Below, piece by piece: positions 45,039 through 54,662 of a DNA stretch of 64,000 bases. Every line of letters starts with the position of its first letter. Position 1 is the stretch's first letter. Origin of the DNA: JAZKFT01 sp965246935 (GTDB taxonomy: Bacteria; Bacteroidota; Bacteroidia; Chitinophagales; Chitinophagaceae). The notes under the pieces are model-generated. The model searched no databases, was not told where the DNA came from, and saw nothing but the letters and a program-made list of their open reading frames with translations. The translations under genes were made by a program, and so were the position numbers. The DNA is taken from assembly GCA_965246935.1 (NCBI GenBank), contig CBDFGC010000028.1, positions 157,491 through 221,490 on the forward strand. Direction: 5' to 3'.

Positions 45039-45668
45039 ATGAACAGGCGCCAAACATTAAAAGCAATCGGCATCGGCACATTTTCGGCAAGTGTATTGGT
45101 TGAAGCATGTAAAACAAAGGATGCTAAAGAGGTGGTAGCAACGGATAAGCCGTTCGTTACTGACAGGCAGGTTTCTGAACTTGAAAGAGATAAACTTTTA
45201 CAGGCAGATAAATTTTTTACGTCTGCTGAAATGGCAACCATTACCGTATTAGCAGATATCATTATACCTAAAGATGACAAGTCAGGAAGTGCATCGGATG
45301 CCAAGGTGCCTGATTTTATAGAGTTTATTGTAAAAGATATACCCGATCATCAATTACCTATGCGTGGTGGTTTGCGTTGGATAGACATTTATTGTCTTAA
45401 TAACTATAATGCCCCTTTTACTGATTGCAATACCAAACAACAGTTGGCATTAATTGACCAGATTGCTTACCCGGCGAAAGCGAAACCCGATATGCAACCC
45501 GGCGTTGCTTTTTTTAACCGTATGCGAAGTTTAACTGCCAGCGGATTTTTTACCAGTAAAATGGGAATAGAAGACCTGGGTTATGTAGGTAACCAACCTA
45601 ATAAATGGGAAGGAGTGCCTGCTGATATTATTAAGCAATACGGGCTGGAAGATGTAAAATTTGGGTAG
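45039..45668 (+). CDS. Gluconate 2-dehydrogenase subunit 3-like Tat lipoprotein
   Basis: The 209-residue Gluconate_2-dh3 (PF13618) protein begins MNRRQTLKAIGIGTFSAS, a twin-arginine signal, ending in VLVEAC, a lipobox, so it is probably a Tat-exported lipoprotein that carries the GMC subunit out by hitch-hiking. The domain shows FTSAEMATITVLADIIIPKDD, the mid region GGLRWIDIYCLNNYN, and the end LGYVGNQPNKWEGVPAD. Twenty-one bases separate it from the GMC gene, so they form one operon, ended by the terminator at 45705. Compare the leaderless version at 19704, which has the reverse gene order. Confidence 0.9.
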   Translation: MNRRQTLKAIGIGTFSASVLVEACKTKDAKEVVATDKPFVTDRQVSELERDKLLQADKFFTSAEMATITVLADIIIPKDDKSGSASDAKVPDFIEFIVKDIPDHQLPMRGGLRWIDIYCLNNYNAPFTDCNTKQQLALIDQIAYPAKAKPDMQPGVAFFNRMRSLTASGFFTSKMGIEDLGYVGNQPNKWEGVPADIIKQYGLEDVKFG

Positions 45669-45704
45669 ATAGACTTTATATCGCTATCATTTACTATAAA
45701 AAAA

Positions 45705-45727
45705 TTCGCTTAAAAGCGGACTTTTTT
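45705..45727 (+). terminator. Terminator of the GMC operon
   Basis: TTCGCT at 45705-45710 pairs with AGCGGA at 45715-45720 (one T-G wobble) around a four-base loop, followed by C and six T. It lies 36 bases after the stop of the Gluconate_2-dh3-like gene. Confidence 0.75.
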
Positions 45728-45821
45728 ATTTTCAGTTTAAATTAATTTAAATTACGTTTTAAATGGATCGTAATGGTTCATAGGATGCTATGAAAGGTTG
45801 AGGGATACAGCTTATAATAAT

Positions 45822-45984
45822 TAAGTATCTGAGCATAATTAGTCTAGATTAATACTGGTGTCATTGCGAGGGTTCTTGCCCGTGGCAATCTCCAACAAAA
45901 CCTGGGAGATTGCTTCGTTGGGCAGGAACCCAATCTCGCAATGACTACAAGTTTTAAATTAACATAATTGTACATGACCACTTA
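45822..45984. repeat. GTCATTGCGAG nested-palindrome repeat, copy 1
   Basis: The 163-bp element has outer arms TAAGTATCTGAGCATAATTAG and, inverted, TAATTGTACATGACCACTTA, and an inner near-palindrome opening GTCATTGCGAG and closing CTCGCAATGAC, with TTCTTGCCCGTGGCAATC in one arm and GATTGCTTCGTTGGGCAGGAA in the other. The end of the element (TTA at 45982-45984) supplies the stop codon of the DUF1080 gene read on the minus strand. Copies occur at 53756 and 60873. Confidence 0.85.
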
Positions 45985-46623
45985 ATCTGCCAATGCCTTT
46001 ACCATAATATTTTTAAAGTACACTTTACTGTTAGGATCATGGCCCTGTAATGCAAAGGTGCCGCTGGAAAGCCGCTTGCCGCCAATGAGCACCTTCTGTG
46101 CAACGCTGTCAGGCTCATTATAGTCAACAACCGTTCTATCGTTTATTTTAATTTTAATGTTTTTGCCCTGCACAATTACCCTTTCTGTAAACCACTCGTT
46201 ATCCTTTACATATACTTCTTTTACATCCTCAACTGCATACAGGCTACCTGTTCTGCGCCAATCGGTATGCGAATTATTTACCTGCACTTCATACCCCTTT
46301 TTTGGCCAGGATGCTTCCTGAAACGTTGAATGGATAAATATTCCGGAGTTAGAGCCTGGCATTGTCATTACTTCGGCTTTGAATTCAAAGTTTTTGAAAT
46401 CATGCTGTTGCACATCACCTTCGTAAAACAGGTGGGCTGTGTTTCCGTGCGCTACAATTGCACCGTTTTCCACAGTAAACGTTCCGGCATTTTCGCCTAC
46501 TTTCCAATTTTTAAGCGACTTACCATCGAACAGAGAAAGCCAGCCTTTAGGCCCGTCATGTTTTCGTGCGGTACATGAAAACAGGATTAATACAACAGCA
46601 CTTAAATAAATTATTTTTTTCAT
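45982..46623 (-). CDS. DUF1080 lipoprotein, copy 2
   Basis: A 213-residue lipoprotein (signal ending LILFSC, Cys 17) of the DUF1080/PF06439 family: GWLSLFDGKSLKNWKVG, NFEFKAEVMTMPGSNSGIFIH, TFQEASWPKKGYEVQVNN, RRTGSLYAVEDVKEVYVKD and EWFTERVIVQGKNIKIKIND. As for copy 1, such proteins can hydrolyse 3-keto-glycosides. Here it is membrane-anchored, perhaps on the surface. Its stop codon falls within the end of the adjoining repeat, so insertion near the stop apparently left the protein intact. It is the last gene of a minus-strand run starting with GH92. Confidence 0.88.
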   Translation of the reverse strand: MKKIIYLSAVVLILFSCTARKHDGPKGWLSLFDGKSLKNWKVGENAGTFTVENGAIVAHGNTAHLFYEGDVQQHDFKNFEFKAEVMTMPGSNSGIFIHSTFQEASWPKKGYEVQVNNSHTDWRRTGSLYAVEDVKEVYVKDNEWFTERVIVQGKNIKIKINDRTVVDYNEPDSVAQKVLIGGKRLSSGTFALQGHDPNSKVYFKNIMVKALAD

Positions 46624-46823
46624 AAGAGGTGAGTTATTCTTTATAGAATTAAATTTAAAAAATCAATACCTTAAAACGCTTTACTTATTATACAAACAGA
46701 TCATTCATTTCTTTATTTCAATTTCCTTTCTGCTATGCGTTCTTTGTTATTTTCACTTCCTGCATTTCACCGGCAGCATTGAAATATATAGTATACGCTA
46801 GTTTTACAGTCTGTCACAAATAA

Positions 46824-49124
46824 TCATTTCAAGGGCTGGCTGCTCATGAAGAAAATAATCTTACCTCCATTCATAATTTCTGAATGGGTGATATATAACC
46901 GGTTCAATTGCTTACCATTCAATTCTATCTTTTGTACATACACATTTGCATCAGCCTGATTTTTCACCTCAATTGTAAATGTTTTTCCATTTTCCAAATG
47001 AAGGACCGCATTATCAATCGCAGGGCTGCCAATATCGTAATGGTCTGATCCAGGCGCAACCGGGTAAAAACCTAAACTACTGAAAATATACCAGGCACTC
47101 ATTTGGCCGCAATCATCATTCCCACCTAATCCATCCTGTGTAGGTTTATACTGGTTTTTCAAAATCATCCTGATTCTTTCCCCCGTTTTCCAGGGCTGGT
47201 CTGTCCAGTTATATAAATAGGCCACATGGTGTGAAGGTTCATTGCCATGCACATAGCCACCAATAATTCCATCACGGGTAATGTCTTCTGTTTCTGCAAA
47301 AAACTTATCGGGCAGTTCCATCGTAAAGAGCGAATCAAGATGCTCCCGTGCACCTTTTTGCCCTCCCATCATTTGCACTAGTTGCGCTGGCTGGTGTGGC
47401 ACAAACAAACTATAATTCCATGAGTTACCTTCAATAAATCCCTGGTTGGAAGTGCTTAACGGATCAAAACCCTTCTTAAAATTTCCATCACTCATTCTTG
47501 CCCGCATAAAGCCCGTTGCCGGGTCATATACATTTTTAAAATTCTGCGACCGCTTACTGAATTCATTATAAATGGCAGTACGGTTTAATTTTTTAGCCAT
47601 TTGCGCAATGCACCAGTCATCATACGCATATTCCAATGTGGTAGAGGTGGAAGATCCGCTTTTTTCCGAAGGAATGTAACCCATATCTATATAGGAACTA
47701 ATACCCTCGTACCCACGGTTTCGGGCCGTGGCAACACAGGCATCCAGCGCTTTATTAGCATCAAATGAAATATTTCCTTTTATAACAGCATCTGCAATAA
47801 CTGCTACACTATGATAACCGGTCATGCACCAATTTTCGTTCCCTGAATTAACCCATACCGGTAACATATGCTCCACACTTTGATCATAATGTGCCAGCAT
47901 TGATTTTACCATATCCGCATTGCGCTTTGGTTGCAGTATATTAAATAAAGGATGTAATGCCCGGTAAGTATCCCATAAAGAAAAAGTGGTATAGTTTGTA
48001 AATCCTTTTGCCTGGTGCGTGTTCTGGTCCAGCCCATGGTAGGAACCGTCTACGTCCATATAAATGGTAGGATTGATGAAGGCATGATACATAGCGGTGT
48101 AAAAATTTTCTTTCTCTGCTACACTGGCTTGTATCTCTACTGTATGCAACTCCTTATTCCAGCTTTCCTGTGCCTGGGTTTTTATTTTTTCAAAATCCCA
48201 GCCGGGTATCTCTGTTCTCAGGTTTAGCAAAGCTCCCGCTGTACTTACTGCCGACAAAGCAAATTTTATTTTTATTTTTTCGCTGGCTGTTGTTTTAAAA
48301 TCGAAGTAGGCCCGGATTTGTTTACCGGCCAGGTCAGGAAAATTTTTGGTTTGATCGAACTTGCCCCAGAATCCCCGGTAGACCTGCCTTTTGGTATAGT
48401 TGCGGTTACCATATTGGTAAAATGGTTTAGAGAAACACATAGCAAAATACAATGTACGTGTACGGCCCCAGCCGTTGGTTTGCCGGTAACCGGTAATTAT
48501 TGTATCATTTTCAATACGTAGAAAAGTCCAGATGTTTTTATCCTCATAATTGTAAATGCCAGCCATCAGGTCCAGGATAATATGAGCACTGTCTGATGCA
48601 GGAAAAGTATATTGATGGAAGCCAACCCGGTTGGTAGCCGTTAATTCGGCGGTAATATTATAATCATCCAGTTTTACTTTGTAATAGCCTGCTTCTGCTT
48701 TTTCATTTTGATGCGAAAAAGCAGATCGGAAACCACTGCGTGGTTCGCCGGCGATTCCCGGATTTAATTTCAGTTCGCCAACGGTAGGCATTATCAAAAA
48801 ATCACCCAAATCTGAATGACCGGTTCCGCTTAAATGCGTATGGCTGAAACCTACAATCGTTTTGTCGTCATATTGATATCCTGCACAATATTTATATACG
48901 TCGGGGTTATATTTCCCATTTACTTCGTAAGGAATCGTATCTGTATCGGGGCTTAACTGCACCATACCAAATGGTACCGTTGCACCAGGATAAGTATGCC
49001 CCATCCGCTGTGAGCCGATGATTGGCTTTACAAAAGGGACAAGATTTTCTCTCATTCCTTTCTGCGCAAATAAACTCCTATCAAACAACAATATAAGTAC
49101 AAGGAAAGAAATAGCTTTAAGCAT
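46824..49124 (-). CDS. GH92 alpha-mannosidase, copy 1
   Basis: A 766-residue GH92 enzyme with signal peptide (AISFLVLILLFDRSLFAQ). The N-terminal sandwich starts VKPIIGSQRMGHTYPGA, with VQLSPDTDTI, GFSHTHLSGTGHSDLGDF; the (alpha/alpha)6 domain includes DVDGSYHGLDQ, SLWDTYRALHPLFNIL, and the C-terminal NDDCGQMSAWYIFSSLGFYPV carrying the catalytic Asp/Glu region. GH92 enzymes are calcium-dependent exo-alpha-mannosidases that trim N-glycan mannose, typically alpha-1,2 but also 1,3 or 1,4. The linkage cannot be told from sequence. A second GH92 lies at 51405. Confidence 0.95.
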   Translation of the reverse strand: MLKAISFLVLILLFDRSLFAQKGMRENLVPFVKPIIGSQRMGHTYPGATVPFGMVQLSPDTDTIPYEVNGKYNPDVYKYCAGYQYDDKTIVGFSHTHLSGTGHSDLGDFLIMPTVGELKLNPGIAGEPRSGFRSAFSHQNEKAEAGYYKVKLDDYNITAELTATNRVGFHQYTFPASDSAHIILDLMAGIYNYEDKNIWTFLRIENDTIITGYRQTNGWGRTRTLYFAMCFSKPFYQYGNRNYTKRQVYRGFWGKFDQTKNFPDLAGKQIRAYFDFKTTASEKIKIKFALSAVSTAGALLNLRTEIPGWDFEKIKTQAQESWNKELHTVEIQASVAEKENFYTAMYHAFINPTIYMDVDGSYHGLDQNTHQAKGFTNYTTFSLWDTYRALHPLFNILQPKRNADMVKSMLAHYDQSVEHMLPVWVNSGNENWCMTGYHSVAVIADAVIKGNISFDANKALDACVATARNRGYEGISSYIDMGYIPSEKSGSSTSTTLEYAYDDWCIAQMAKKLNRTAIYNEFSKRSQNFKNVYDPATGFMRARMSDGNFKKGFDPLSTSNQGFIEGNSWNYSLFVPHQPAQLVQMMGGQKGAREHLDSLFTMELPDKFFAETEDITRDGIIGGYVHGNEPSHHVAYLYNWTDQPWKTGERIRMILKNQYKPTQDGLGGNDDCGQMSAWYIFSSLGFYPVAPGSDHYDIGSPAIDNAVLHLENGKTFTIEVKNQADANVYVQKIELNGKQLNRLYITHSEIMNGGKIIFFMSSQPLK

Positions 49125-49243
49125 CAGAAAAATTTATAGCACACAAGCATCTACTGAAGGAATGATAACAGGTTTCATTTTTAAAATTAGTTTTTCAAAT
49201 AACGAAGATTGAATTATTGCATGCGGTTGAGCATCATTAAAAT

Positions 49244-50356
49244 TTACAAAACCACTCTTTTACCGGTTGTGGAAGACCTTTTTGCAGCATCTAATATTTC
49301 CATTACAATCATATTATATTTCAACGAGGAGAGATCGTCTGTTCCGGGTATTTTATTTTGCAGAACAGCAGTCAGATAAATAATCGGATCGTTGTTAGGT
49401 GCTGCCAATGGTTCTGCTTTTCTGGCGCCTTTGATATTTTCCCGCAGCCGGCTCGTGATATTGTTGCCATCCAGTGCATGGAGATAGCCATGCTCGCCAA
49501 ACACTTCTAAATCCTTTATAGAAAAAGGCCAGTTCCAGGAGGCTTCAATCAGGCCGGTTGCATTTTGATATTCTACTACAATCGTGGCATCATCATCCAC
49601 CTTCGGATATACATCCGGTTTGTAATGCCGCGTAATTGCCGTTACTGCAATTGGTTTCTGGCCCTGCATCAACGAGGTCATCAAATCGGCGCCATAGCAA
49701 CCAAAATCATTTAATGCCCCGGCGCCATTTAATACAGGGTCAGTTAGCCAGCTTAAAAACGCCGGGCTGCAGCCAATTTCTTTCGGCCCCTGGTGACCAT
49801 CATGCGCTACCATCTTTTTTATGGACCCGATGCTGTCTTTACTAACTGTATTGTACACATCCTGGTAAGAGGGATACCAGGTCGTTTCAAAATTGGTTAA
49901 TACTTTAATATGATATTTGTTGGCTAACGAGGCTATTCTACTAGCCTGTTCTAAAGTTGCAGCCAACGGTTTTTCAACCATAACAGATATACCTAAGGGG
50001 GCACATATTTCAACGATGTCCAGATGGTGGGCTACTGCATTATAACCTAACACGGCATCTGGTTTTTTCTGAATGACAAGGCTCTTTAGGTCATTAAAAA
50101 AAAGTGAGTCAGGGATGTGGTAAAGCTTACTGAATTTTTGCTGTAGTTGTTTATCCGGTTCAGCAATACCAACAATATCTACAACACCTTTATTGTACCG
50201 GTTTAAAATACCATGTATATGATCATGATTTAAACCTGCAACAACAACTCTTAATAGTGGTTGCGTAAAACCAGTTTTGGCATTACCGATAATAAATAAA
50301 AAGACTATCGCTTTTTTCAGGCAGGTAAATAATTTATTGTAATCCAGCTTTGCCAT
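49244..50356 (-). CDS. Gfo/Idh/MocA-family oxidoreductase, exported copy
   Basis: A 370-residue protein with an N-terminal hydrophobic segment (LKKAIVFLFIIGNAKTG) suggesting a signal peptide or anchor. The Rossmann start LLRVVVAGLNHDHIHGIL is a Gly-rich variant with GLNHDH in place of the classical GxGxxG, which may alter cofactor binding. VEKPLAATLEQASRIA holds the EKP motif; HHLDIVEICAPLGISV precedes it. The C-terminal domain includes GCYGADLMTSLMQGQKP. As with the copy at 38063, it may work as an NAD-tethered sugar oxidase/epimerase or glycosidase. It is flanked by GH92 and a peptidase gene on the same strand. Confidence 0.82.
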   Translation of the reverse strand: MAKLDYNKLFTCLKKAIVFLFIIGNAKTGFTQPLLRVVVAGLNHDHIHGILNRYNKGVVDIVGIAEPDKQLQQKFSKLYHIPDSLFFNDLKSLVIQKKPDAVLGYNAVAHHLDIVEICAPLGISVMVEKPLAATLEQASRIASLANKYHIKVLTNFETTWYPSYQDVYNTVSKDSIGSIKKMVAHDGHQGPKEIGCSPAFLSWLTDPVLNGAGALNDFGCYGADLMTSLMQGQKPIAVTAITRHYKPDVYPKVDDDATIVVEYQNATGLIEASWNWPFSIKDLEVFGEHGYLHALDGNNITSRLRENIKGARKAEPLAAPNNDPIIYLTAVLQNKIPGTDDLSSLKYNMIVMEILDAAKRSSTTGKRVVL

Positions 50357-50445
50357 GATTGTATTAGATTTAATTAAAATTACACAGGTTGAATTGTAAC
50401 TTTCTTACGTGTAATCAGCAATTTGACGACAGACTTGTTTACTAA

Positions 50446-51147
50446 TTAGTGATAAGATAATTTTACAACCGGGTTCTGTGCGTAGTCAGCCCATAATTCA
50501 TCTACTGTTTTTCCGGTTATTTCCTTCCATAGTTCAGGTGTATAAGTATGGCTCCGTGAAGCAGCATCTAATTTATCAACTATTTTTTTATGACCCTGCT
50601 GTTCAATCCAAACCAGGAAACGTGCAGTAATGCGGTAGGCGTTGGTATAGCTTTGCCCTGCTTTATAATCCGGCATAACCCACTTTCCTGCTATATTATT
50701 TACCCCAAATTTATACCGTACATAATCGGCAATGCCTTCCGTTAACCAGCCAGGCCCACCGCCCCGGCCATACGATTGTACCAGGTGCATTACTTCATGA
50801 GTAACCACATCTATATCTTCCGGATGATCTCTCATCCATGTAGGATTGACACGGACGACACCACCTCCGGTAGCTGCAACCCCTTTATACCCCGGATCAA
50901 TGATAAAAGTTACTCTTTTAGGGGCATCATGATTGAACCGTTTCATTTCTGCCGGGTAAACCTTGTAAAAGGCGTCGATCATTTTTTCTTTGGTATCCGG
51001 GTTCAGCAACGAATCTTTATTAATAAAAATTAGTGTAATTTTTTTCCGGGTCATTGAATCGGTAACTGAAAATTCCTGTGCAGCTATTTTCGCAACAGAT
51101 AGCAGGCACACAGTAATACTTAATAAGGAAACAATTCTTTTACGCAT
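50446..51147 (-). CDS. Basic secretory protein-family metallopeptidase
   Basis: Start chosen at MRKRIVSLLSITVCLLSVA (233 residues), a good signal peptide, rather than the open-frame start at 51234. The plant-type BSP domain (PF04450) is visible: RVTFIIDPGYKGVAATGGG, a HExxH zinc motif near residues 117-121 (THEVMHLVQSY), and WLTEGIADYVRYKFG, where a third ligand would lie. Members are secreted zinc metallopeptidases of unknown natural substrate. With the mannosidases it may attack mannosylated glycoproteins (inference). It is isolated between GH92 copy 2 and Gfo/Idh/MocA. Confidence 0.88.
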   Translation of the reverse strand: MRKRIVSLLSITVCLLSVAKIAAQEFSVTDSMTRKKITLIFINKDSLLNPDTKEKMIDAFYKVYPAEMKRFNHDAPKRVTFIIDPGYKGVAATGGGVVRVNPTWMRDHPEDIDVVTHEVMHLVQSYGRGGGPGWLTEGIADYVRYKFGVNNIAGKWVMPDYKAGQSYTNAYRITARFLVWIEQQGHKKIVDKLDAASRSHTYTPELWKEITGKTVDELWADYAQNPVVKLSYH

Positions 51148-51404
51148 TGCTTTTATTACTTGTTTTATTGTTGTTCGTAATGTGTAATCAAACACCAATT
51201 TAATAACGAGTTTTTCCCACCACCCGAAACTCATTTATTATTTCGGGCCTTATGTAAATAGGATTCCCCTTTCACATAACTGACTTTATCACAATTTACC
51301 TGAAGCAACAGATACAATAAGGCTATACATCAGCAAAGCATACAAATCATTAAACTAAATACCTTGCTGATAAATACTGTACAGTAATTTTTTTTTATTC
51401 AAAA
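51148..51404. other. Spacer upstream of the BSP gene
   Basis: A 257-base region between the GH92 stop and the BSP start. Nothing beyond an AT-rich promoter-like stretch is recognised. Confidence 0.35.
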
Positions 51405-53702
51405 CTACTTTTCCGCTTTGTCTGTCGAAATAGAATACGGGAAGGCAGCGTCCGTTACTCCCCTGGTTTTATTAGGCGTGCTACCCATTATAAAATTTAT
51501 AGTACCACCTTTTTGCAATTCAGTGTGCGAAAGCCAGTTTTTATCCCAGGGTTTTCCATTCAATTGTACGCTTTGTACATATTTATTTTGTTCAGAATTA
51601 GTAGGTGCGTTAATGATTAATTGCTTGCCATTATCCTGCGTAACGGTTATTTTTTTAAATAAGGGTGCGCCTAATACGTATTGGTTAGTGGCGGGTGTTA
51701 CGGGGTAGAAACCCATTGCAGAAAATACATACCAGGCACTAGTTTGCCCGTTGTCTTCATCACCACAATAGCCGTCCGGTGTGGCCTTATATAATTTGTT
51801 CATGGCTTCCCTTACCCAATATTGTGTTTTCCACGGTGCACCACCATAATTGTACAGGTAAATCATGTGTTGTATCGGCTGGTTGCCATGCGCATACTGC
51901 CCCATACCGGCAATTTGCATTTCTCTAATCTCATGAATAACACCACCATACCTGCTCTCATCAAATACCGGCGGCATAGAAAATACCGAATCAAGCTTCT
52001 GAACAAACTTTTCGTTTCCACCCATCAACTTTGCCAAACCGGCAATATCCTGAAATACTGACCAGCTATAATGCCAGCTATTACCTTCCGTAAAAGTACC
52101 ACCCCATTGAAAGGGATTGAATTTGGGCTGAAAAGAACCATCTTTACTCCTCCCCCGCATCAGCCCGGTAGAAGGATCAAACAGGTTCTTATAATTCATA
52201 GCCCTTTTCTTATATATTTCTATTTCGCTTGCCGGCTTACTCAAAGCTTTACCCAATTGATAAATCGTAAAATCATCATAAGAATACTCCAGGGTTTTAG
52301 CGGCATTTTCATTTACCCTTACATCATAAGGTACATAGCCCAATTCGTTATAGTACTTTACTCCATTGCGGCCTAATGCTTCTATTGGCCCTTCGTTATT
52401 AGCACCGTGGGTAACTGCTTCCCATAGTTTATTGATATCATATCCCCGCATACCTTTAATATAAGCATCCGCTACTACCGATGCAGAATTGTTGCCAACC
52501 ATGATGTTGGCATAACCCGGGCTACTCCATTCGGGGAGCCAGCCACCCTCCTTAAAATCATTGATTAATCCTTCCTGCATTTCTTTGTTGATAGCCGGGT
52601 ATGCGAAATTGAGAAAAGGGTACAGCGCCCGGAAAGTGTCCCAGAAGCCGGTGCCTGCAAACAGATAGCCTGGCTCCGTTTTACCCGTATAAGGACTCCA
52701 GTGAACTATTTGTCCGTTGACATCCGTTTCATACATCCGTTGTGGAAACTGCAGGGCACGGTACAGGCAGGAATAAAATGTTCTCGTTTGATCCACGCTA
52801 CCCCCTTCCGCTACAATCTTGTTTAGCTGTTTATTCCAGGCCATTTTTGCTTTCTGCTCCGTTGCATCAAAGGAATCATTGCCCAATTCTTTTTTTAAAT
52901 TAAGCTCTGCCTGTTCTTCGCTAATAAAAGAAGAGGCTACTTTTAAAACTACCTGTTCACCATTCGTTGTTTTAAAACCAATTACACCTCCTGCATGATT
53001 TGCCATTGTTTCCAATGAATCTTTGAGCAGCGTACTATCGTGCCAGGCGTAAGAAACCTCAAAAGGTTTATTGATATAAATAACAAAGTAATTTTTGAAA
53101 TTTTTGAGAGGACCACGGCTGTATTTGGTAGTATAACCAACAATCTTCTTTTCCAGTGGTAAAATTTTTACATATGATCCCCTGTCAAAAGCATCTACCA
53201 CTACAAACGAACTATCATTTTTTGGAAATGTAAAGCGAAATTGGGCTGCTCTTTCAGTGGGCGTTATTTCTGTTGTTACATCTGCATCTGCCAGGTATAC
53301 ACTGTAGTAGTAAGGCTTTGAGGTTTCTGCCTTGTGTGAAAACCAACTGGCCCGGTCGTCCTGTCTGAAGCGTAACCTTCCCGTTACCGGCATAATAGCA
53401 AACTGGCCGTAATCATTCATCCAGGGCGAAGGCTGGTGAGTTTGCTTAAAGCCTCTTATTTTTTCCGCACTGTATTGATACATCCAGCCATCTCCCATGC
53501 GGCCTGTTTGTGGGCTCCAGAAGTTCATACCCCAGGGCACACAAATAGAAGGGTACGTATTACCATTGGATAAACTTGGTTTTGAGTCTGTGCCCATCAA
53601 AGGATTAGCCCATTCTACCGGATCTGTTACTTTCGTTACCAACTGTGCAGAGGAAGCAAAAAAACTAAAAAAGGTGATTACTATCAGAAGTGTTTTATTC
53701 AT
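51405..53702 (-). CDS. GH92 alpha-mannosidase, copy 2
   Basis: A 765-residue GH92 protein with signal peptide (TLLIVITFFSFFASSAQ). Marks: WANPLMGTDSKPSLSNGNTYP, GFKQTHQPSPWMNDYGQF, the inner TGFWDTFRALYPFLNFAYP, VVADAYIKGMRGYDINK, and the C-terminal CGDEDNGQTSAWYVFSAMGFYP. It differs from copy 1 in the active-site neighbourhood: HTHLSGTGHSDLGDF in copy 1 is QTHQPSPWMNDYGQF here, so a different subfamily and probably different linkage or substrate. It is the first of the five-gene minus-strand run ending in DUF1080 copy 2. Confidence 0.95.
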   Translation of the reverse strand: MNKTLLIVITFFSFFASSAQLVTKVTDPVEWANPLMGTDSKPSLSNGNTYPSICVPWGMNFWSPQTGRMGDGWMYQYSAEKIRGFKQTHQPSPWMNDYGQFAIMPVTGRLRFRQDDRASWFSHKAETSKPYYYSVYLADADVTTEITPTERAAQFRFTFPKNDSSFVVVDAFDRGSYVKILPLEKKIVGYTTKYSRGPLKNFKNYFVIYINKPFEVSYAWHDSTLLKDSLETMANHAGGVIGFKTTNGEQVVLKVASSFISEEQAELNLKKELGNDSFDATEQKAKMAWNKQLNKIVAEGGSVDQTRTFYSCLYRALQFPQRMYETDVNGQIVHWSPYTGKTEPGYLFAGTGFWDTFRALYPFLNFAYPAINKEMQEGLINDFKEGGWLPEWSSPGYANIMVGNNSASVVADAYIKGMRGYDINKLWEAVTHGANNEGPIEALGRNGVKYYNELGYVPYDVRVNENAAKTLEYSYDDFTIYQLGKALSKPASEIEIYKKRAMNYKNLFDPSTGLMRGRSKDGSFQPKFNPFQWGGTFTEGNSWHYSWSVFQDIAGLAKLMGGNEKFVQKLDSVFSMPPVFDESRYGGVIHEIREMQIAGMGQYAHGNQPIQHMIYLYNYGGAPWKTQYWVREAMNKLYKATPDGYCGDEDNGQTSAWYVFSAMGFYPVTPATNQYVLGAPLFKKITVTQDNGKQLIINAPTNSEQNKYVQSVQLNGKPWDKNWLSHTELQKGGTINFIMGSTPNKTRGVTDAAFPYSISTDKAEK

Positions 53703-53755
53703 ACCTGTTCTTTAGAGAAAATTTTTATTTGTTTTTTACAATAGAAAATTGCTTT

Positions 53756-53915
53756 TAAGTACATGAGCACAATTAGATTAGATTAATCCTCTGTCATTGC
53801 GAGATCGGGTTCTTGCCCGACGAAGCAATCTCCCCGGTAATTCATGGGGATTGCCACGGGCAAGAACCCTCGCAATGACTAATATTAATCTATTGTAATT
53901 CGTCATTACTACTTA
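53756..53915. repeat. GTCATTGCGAG nested-palindrome repeat, copy 2 (core inverted)
   Basis: The 160-bp copy opens TAAGTACATGAGCACAATTAG and closes GTAATTCGTCATTACTACTTA. Here the core between the GTCATTGCGAG palindromes is reversed relative to the outer arms: TTCTTGCCCGACGAAGCAATC comes first and TTGCCACGGGCAAGAAC last, whereas in copies 1 and 3 the CCCGTGGCAATC arm comes first. It lies between GH92 copy 2 and DUF1080 copy 3. Confidence 0.85.
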
Positions 53916-53951
53916 GACAGGAAAATTATGTAGCTAACAACCTGGCAAAAT

Positions 53952-54662
53952 TTAAAGTTTTCTGATTTTAATGTTACGGAATGCCACTTCATGGCCATGG
54001 TTCTGGAAAGCAATTTTACCGTTCGGCGAGGTATCAAAATTAGTCCATGTCTTAAATTTACTGGCAGCCAAAAGGTTTTTCCATTCATCACTGCCCTGCT
54101 GTATATCCAGTGTTTTAACACCATTAAAGTAGAAGGTAAGGTGCCCGTTTTTTTGAATAATTCTTGCATTGTTCCATTCTCCTACCGGCTTTGGCTGGGA
54201 TTGGGCCGCCGTGCCAGACATATCATATAACAAGCCTGCCAAATGATTTTCCTTTTTATTGTCAGAAGCCTTGATATTATCCAAAACCTGCATTTCCGGT
54301 CCTGTATTATACGTGTCGCTAAATTTCGGATCTTCCTGTATGTTAAATATAATCCCGCTGTTGCCAGCTTCAGAAATTTTCCAATCTACTATGAATTCAT
54401 AATTTTCATAGGAATCATTTGTGACAATATCTCCACCACCTTTTTCTTTTGTATCCAGCATCAGCGCTTCATCGGCTACTTTCCAGTTTGCACTTACGGT
54501 CGTCGTATTATAAGTGTGCCATCCGTTTGTGGTTTTACCGTCAAATAGCAATACCCATCCCTGCTTTTTTTCTTTCGGCGTTAGGGTATTCAACTGGCCT
54601 TTTATGGATGAACAACCCAGAATACCGGCAGCAATCATCATAATAAAAAATAGTCTGAACAT
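53952..54662 (-). CDS. DUF1080 lipoprotein, copy 3
   Basis: A 236-residue lipoprotein with signal and lipobox (MMIAAGILGCSS, Cys 17) and the DUF1080 core: GWVLLFDGKTTNGWHTYN, YEFIVDWKISEAGNSGIIF, EMQVLDNIKASDNKKENHL, AGLLYDMSGTAAQSQPKP and WNNARIIQKNGHLTFYFNG. The NSGI element and the H/K-rich middle match copy 1 more than copy 2. As a 3-keto-disaccharide hydrolase candidate it would act outside the membrane. It lies just before repeat copy 2. Confidence 0.88.
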   Translation of the reverse strand: MFRLFFIMMIAAGILGCSSIKGQLNTLTPKEKKQGWVLLFDGKTTNGWHTYNTTTVSANWKVADEALMLDTKEKGGGDIVTNDSYENYEFIVDWKISEAGNSGIIFNIQEDPKFSDTYNTGPEMQVLDNIKASDNKKENHLAGLLYDMSGTAAQSQPKPVGEWNNARIIQKNGHLTFYFNGVKTLDIQQGSDEWKNLLAASKFKTWTNFDTSPNGKIAFQNHGHEVAFRNIKIRKL

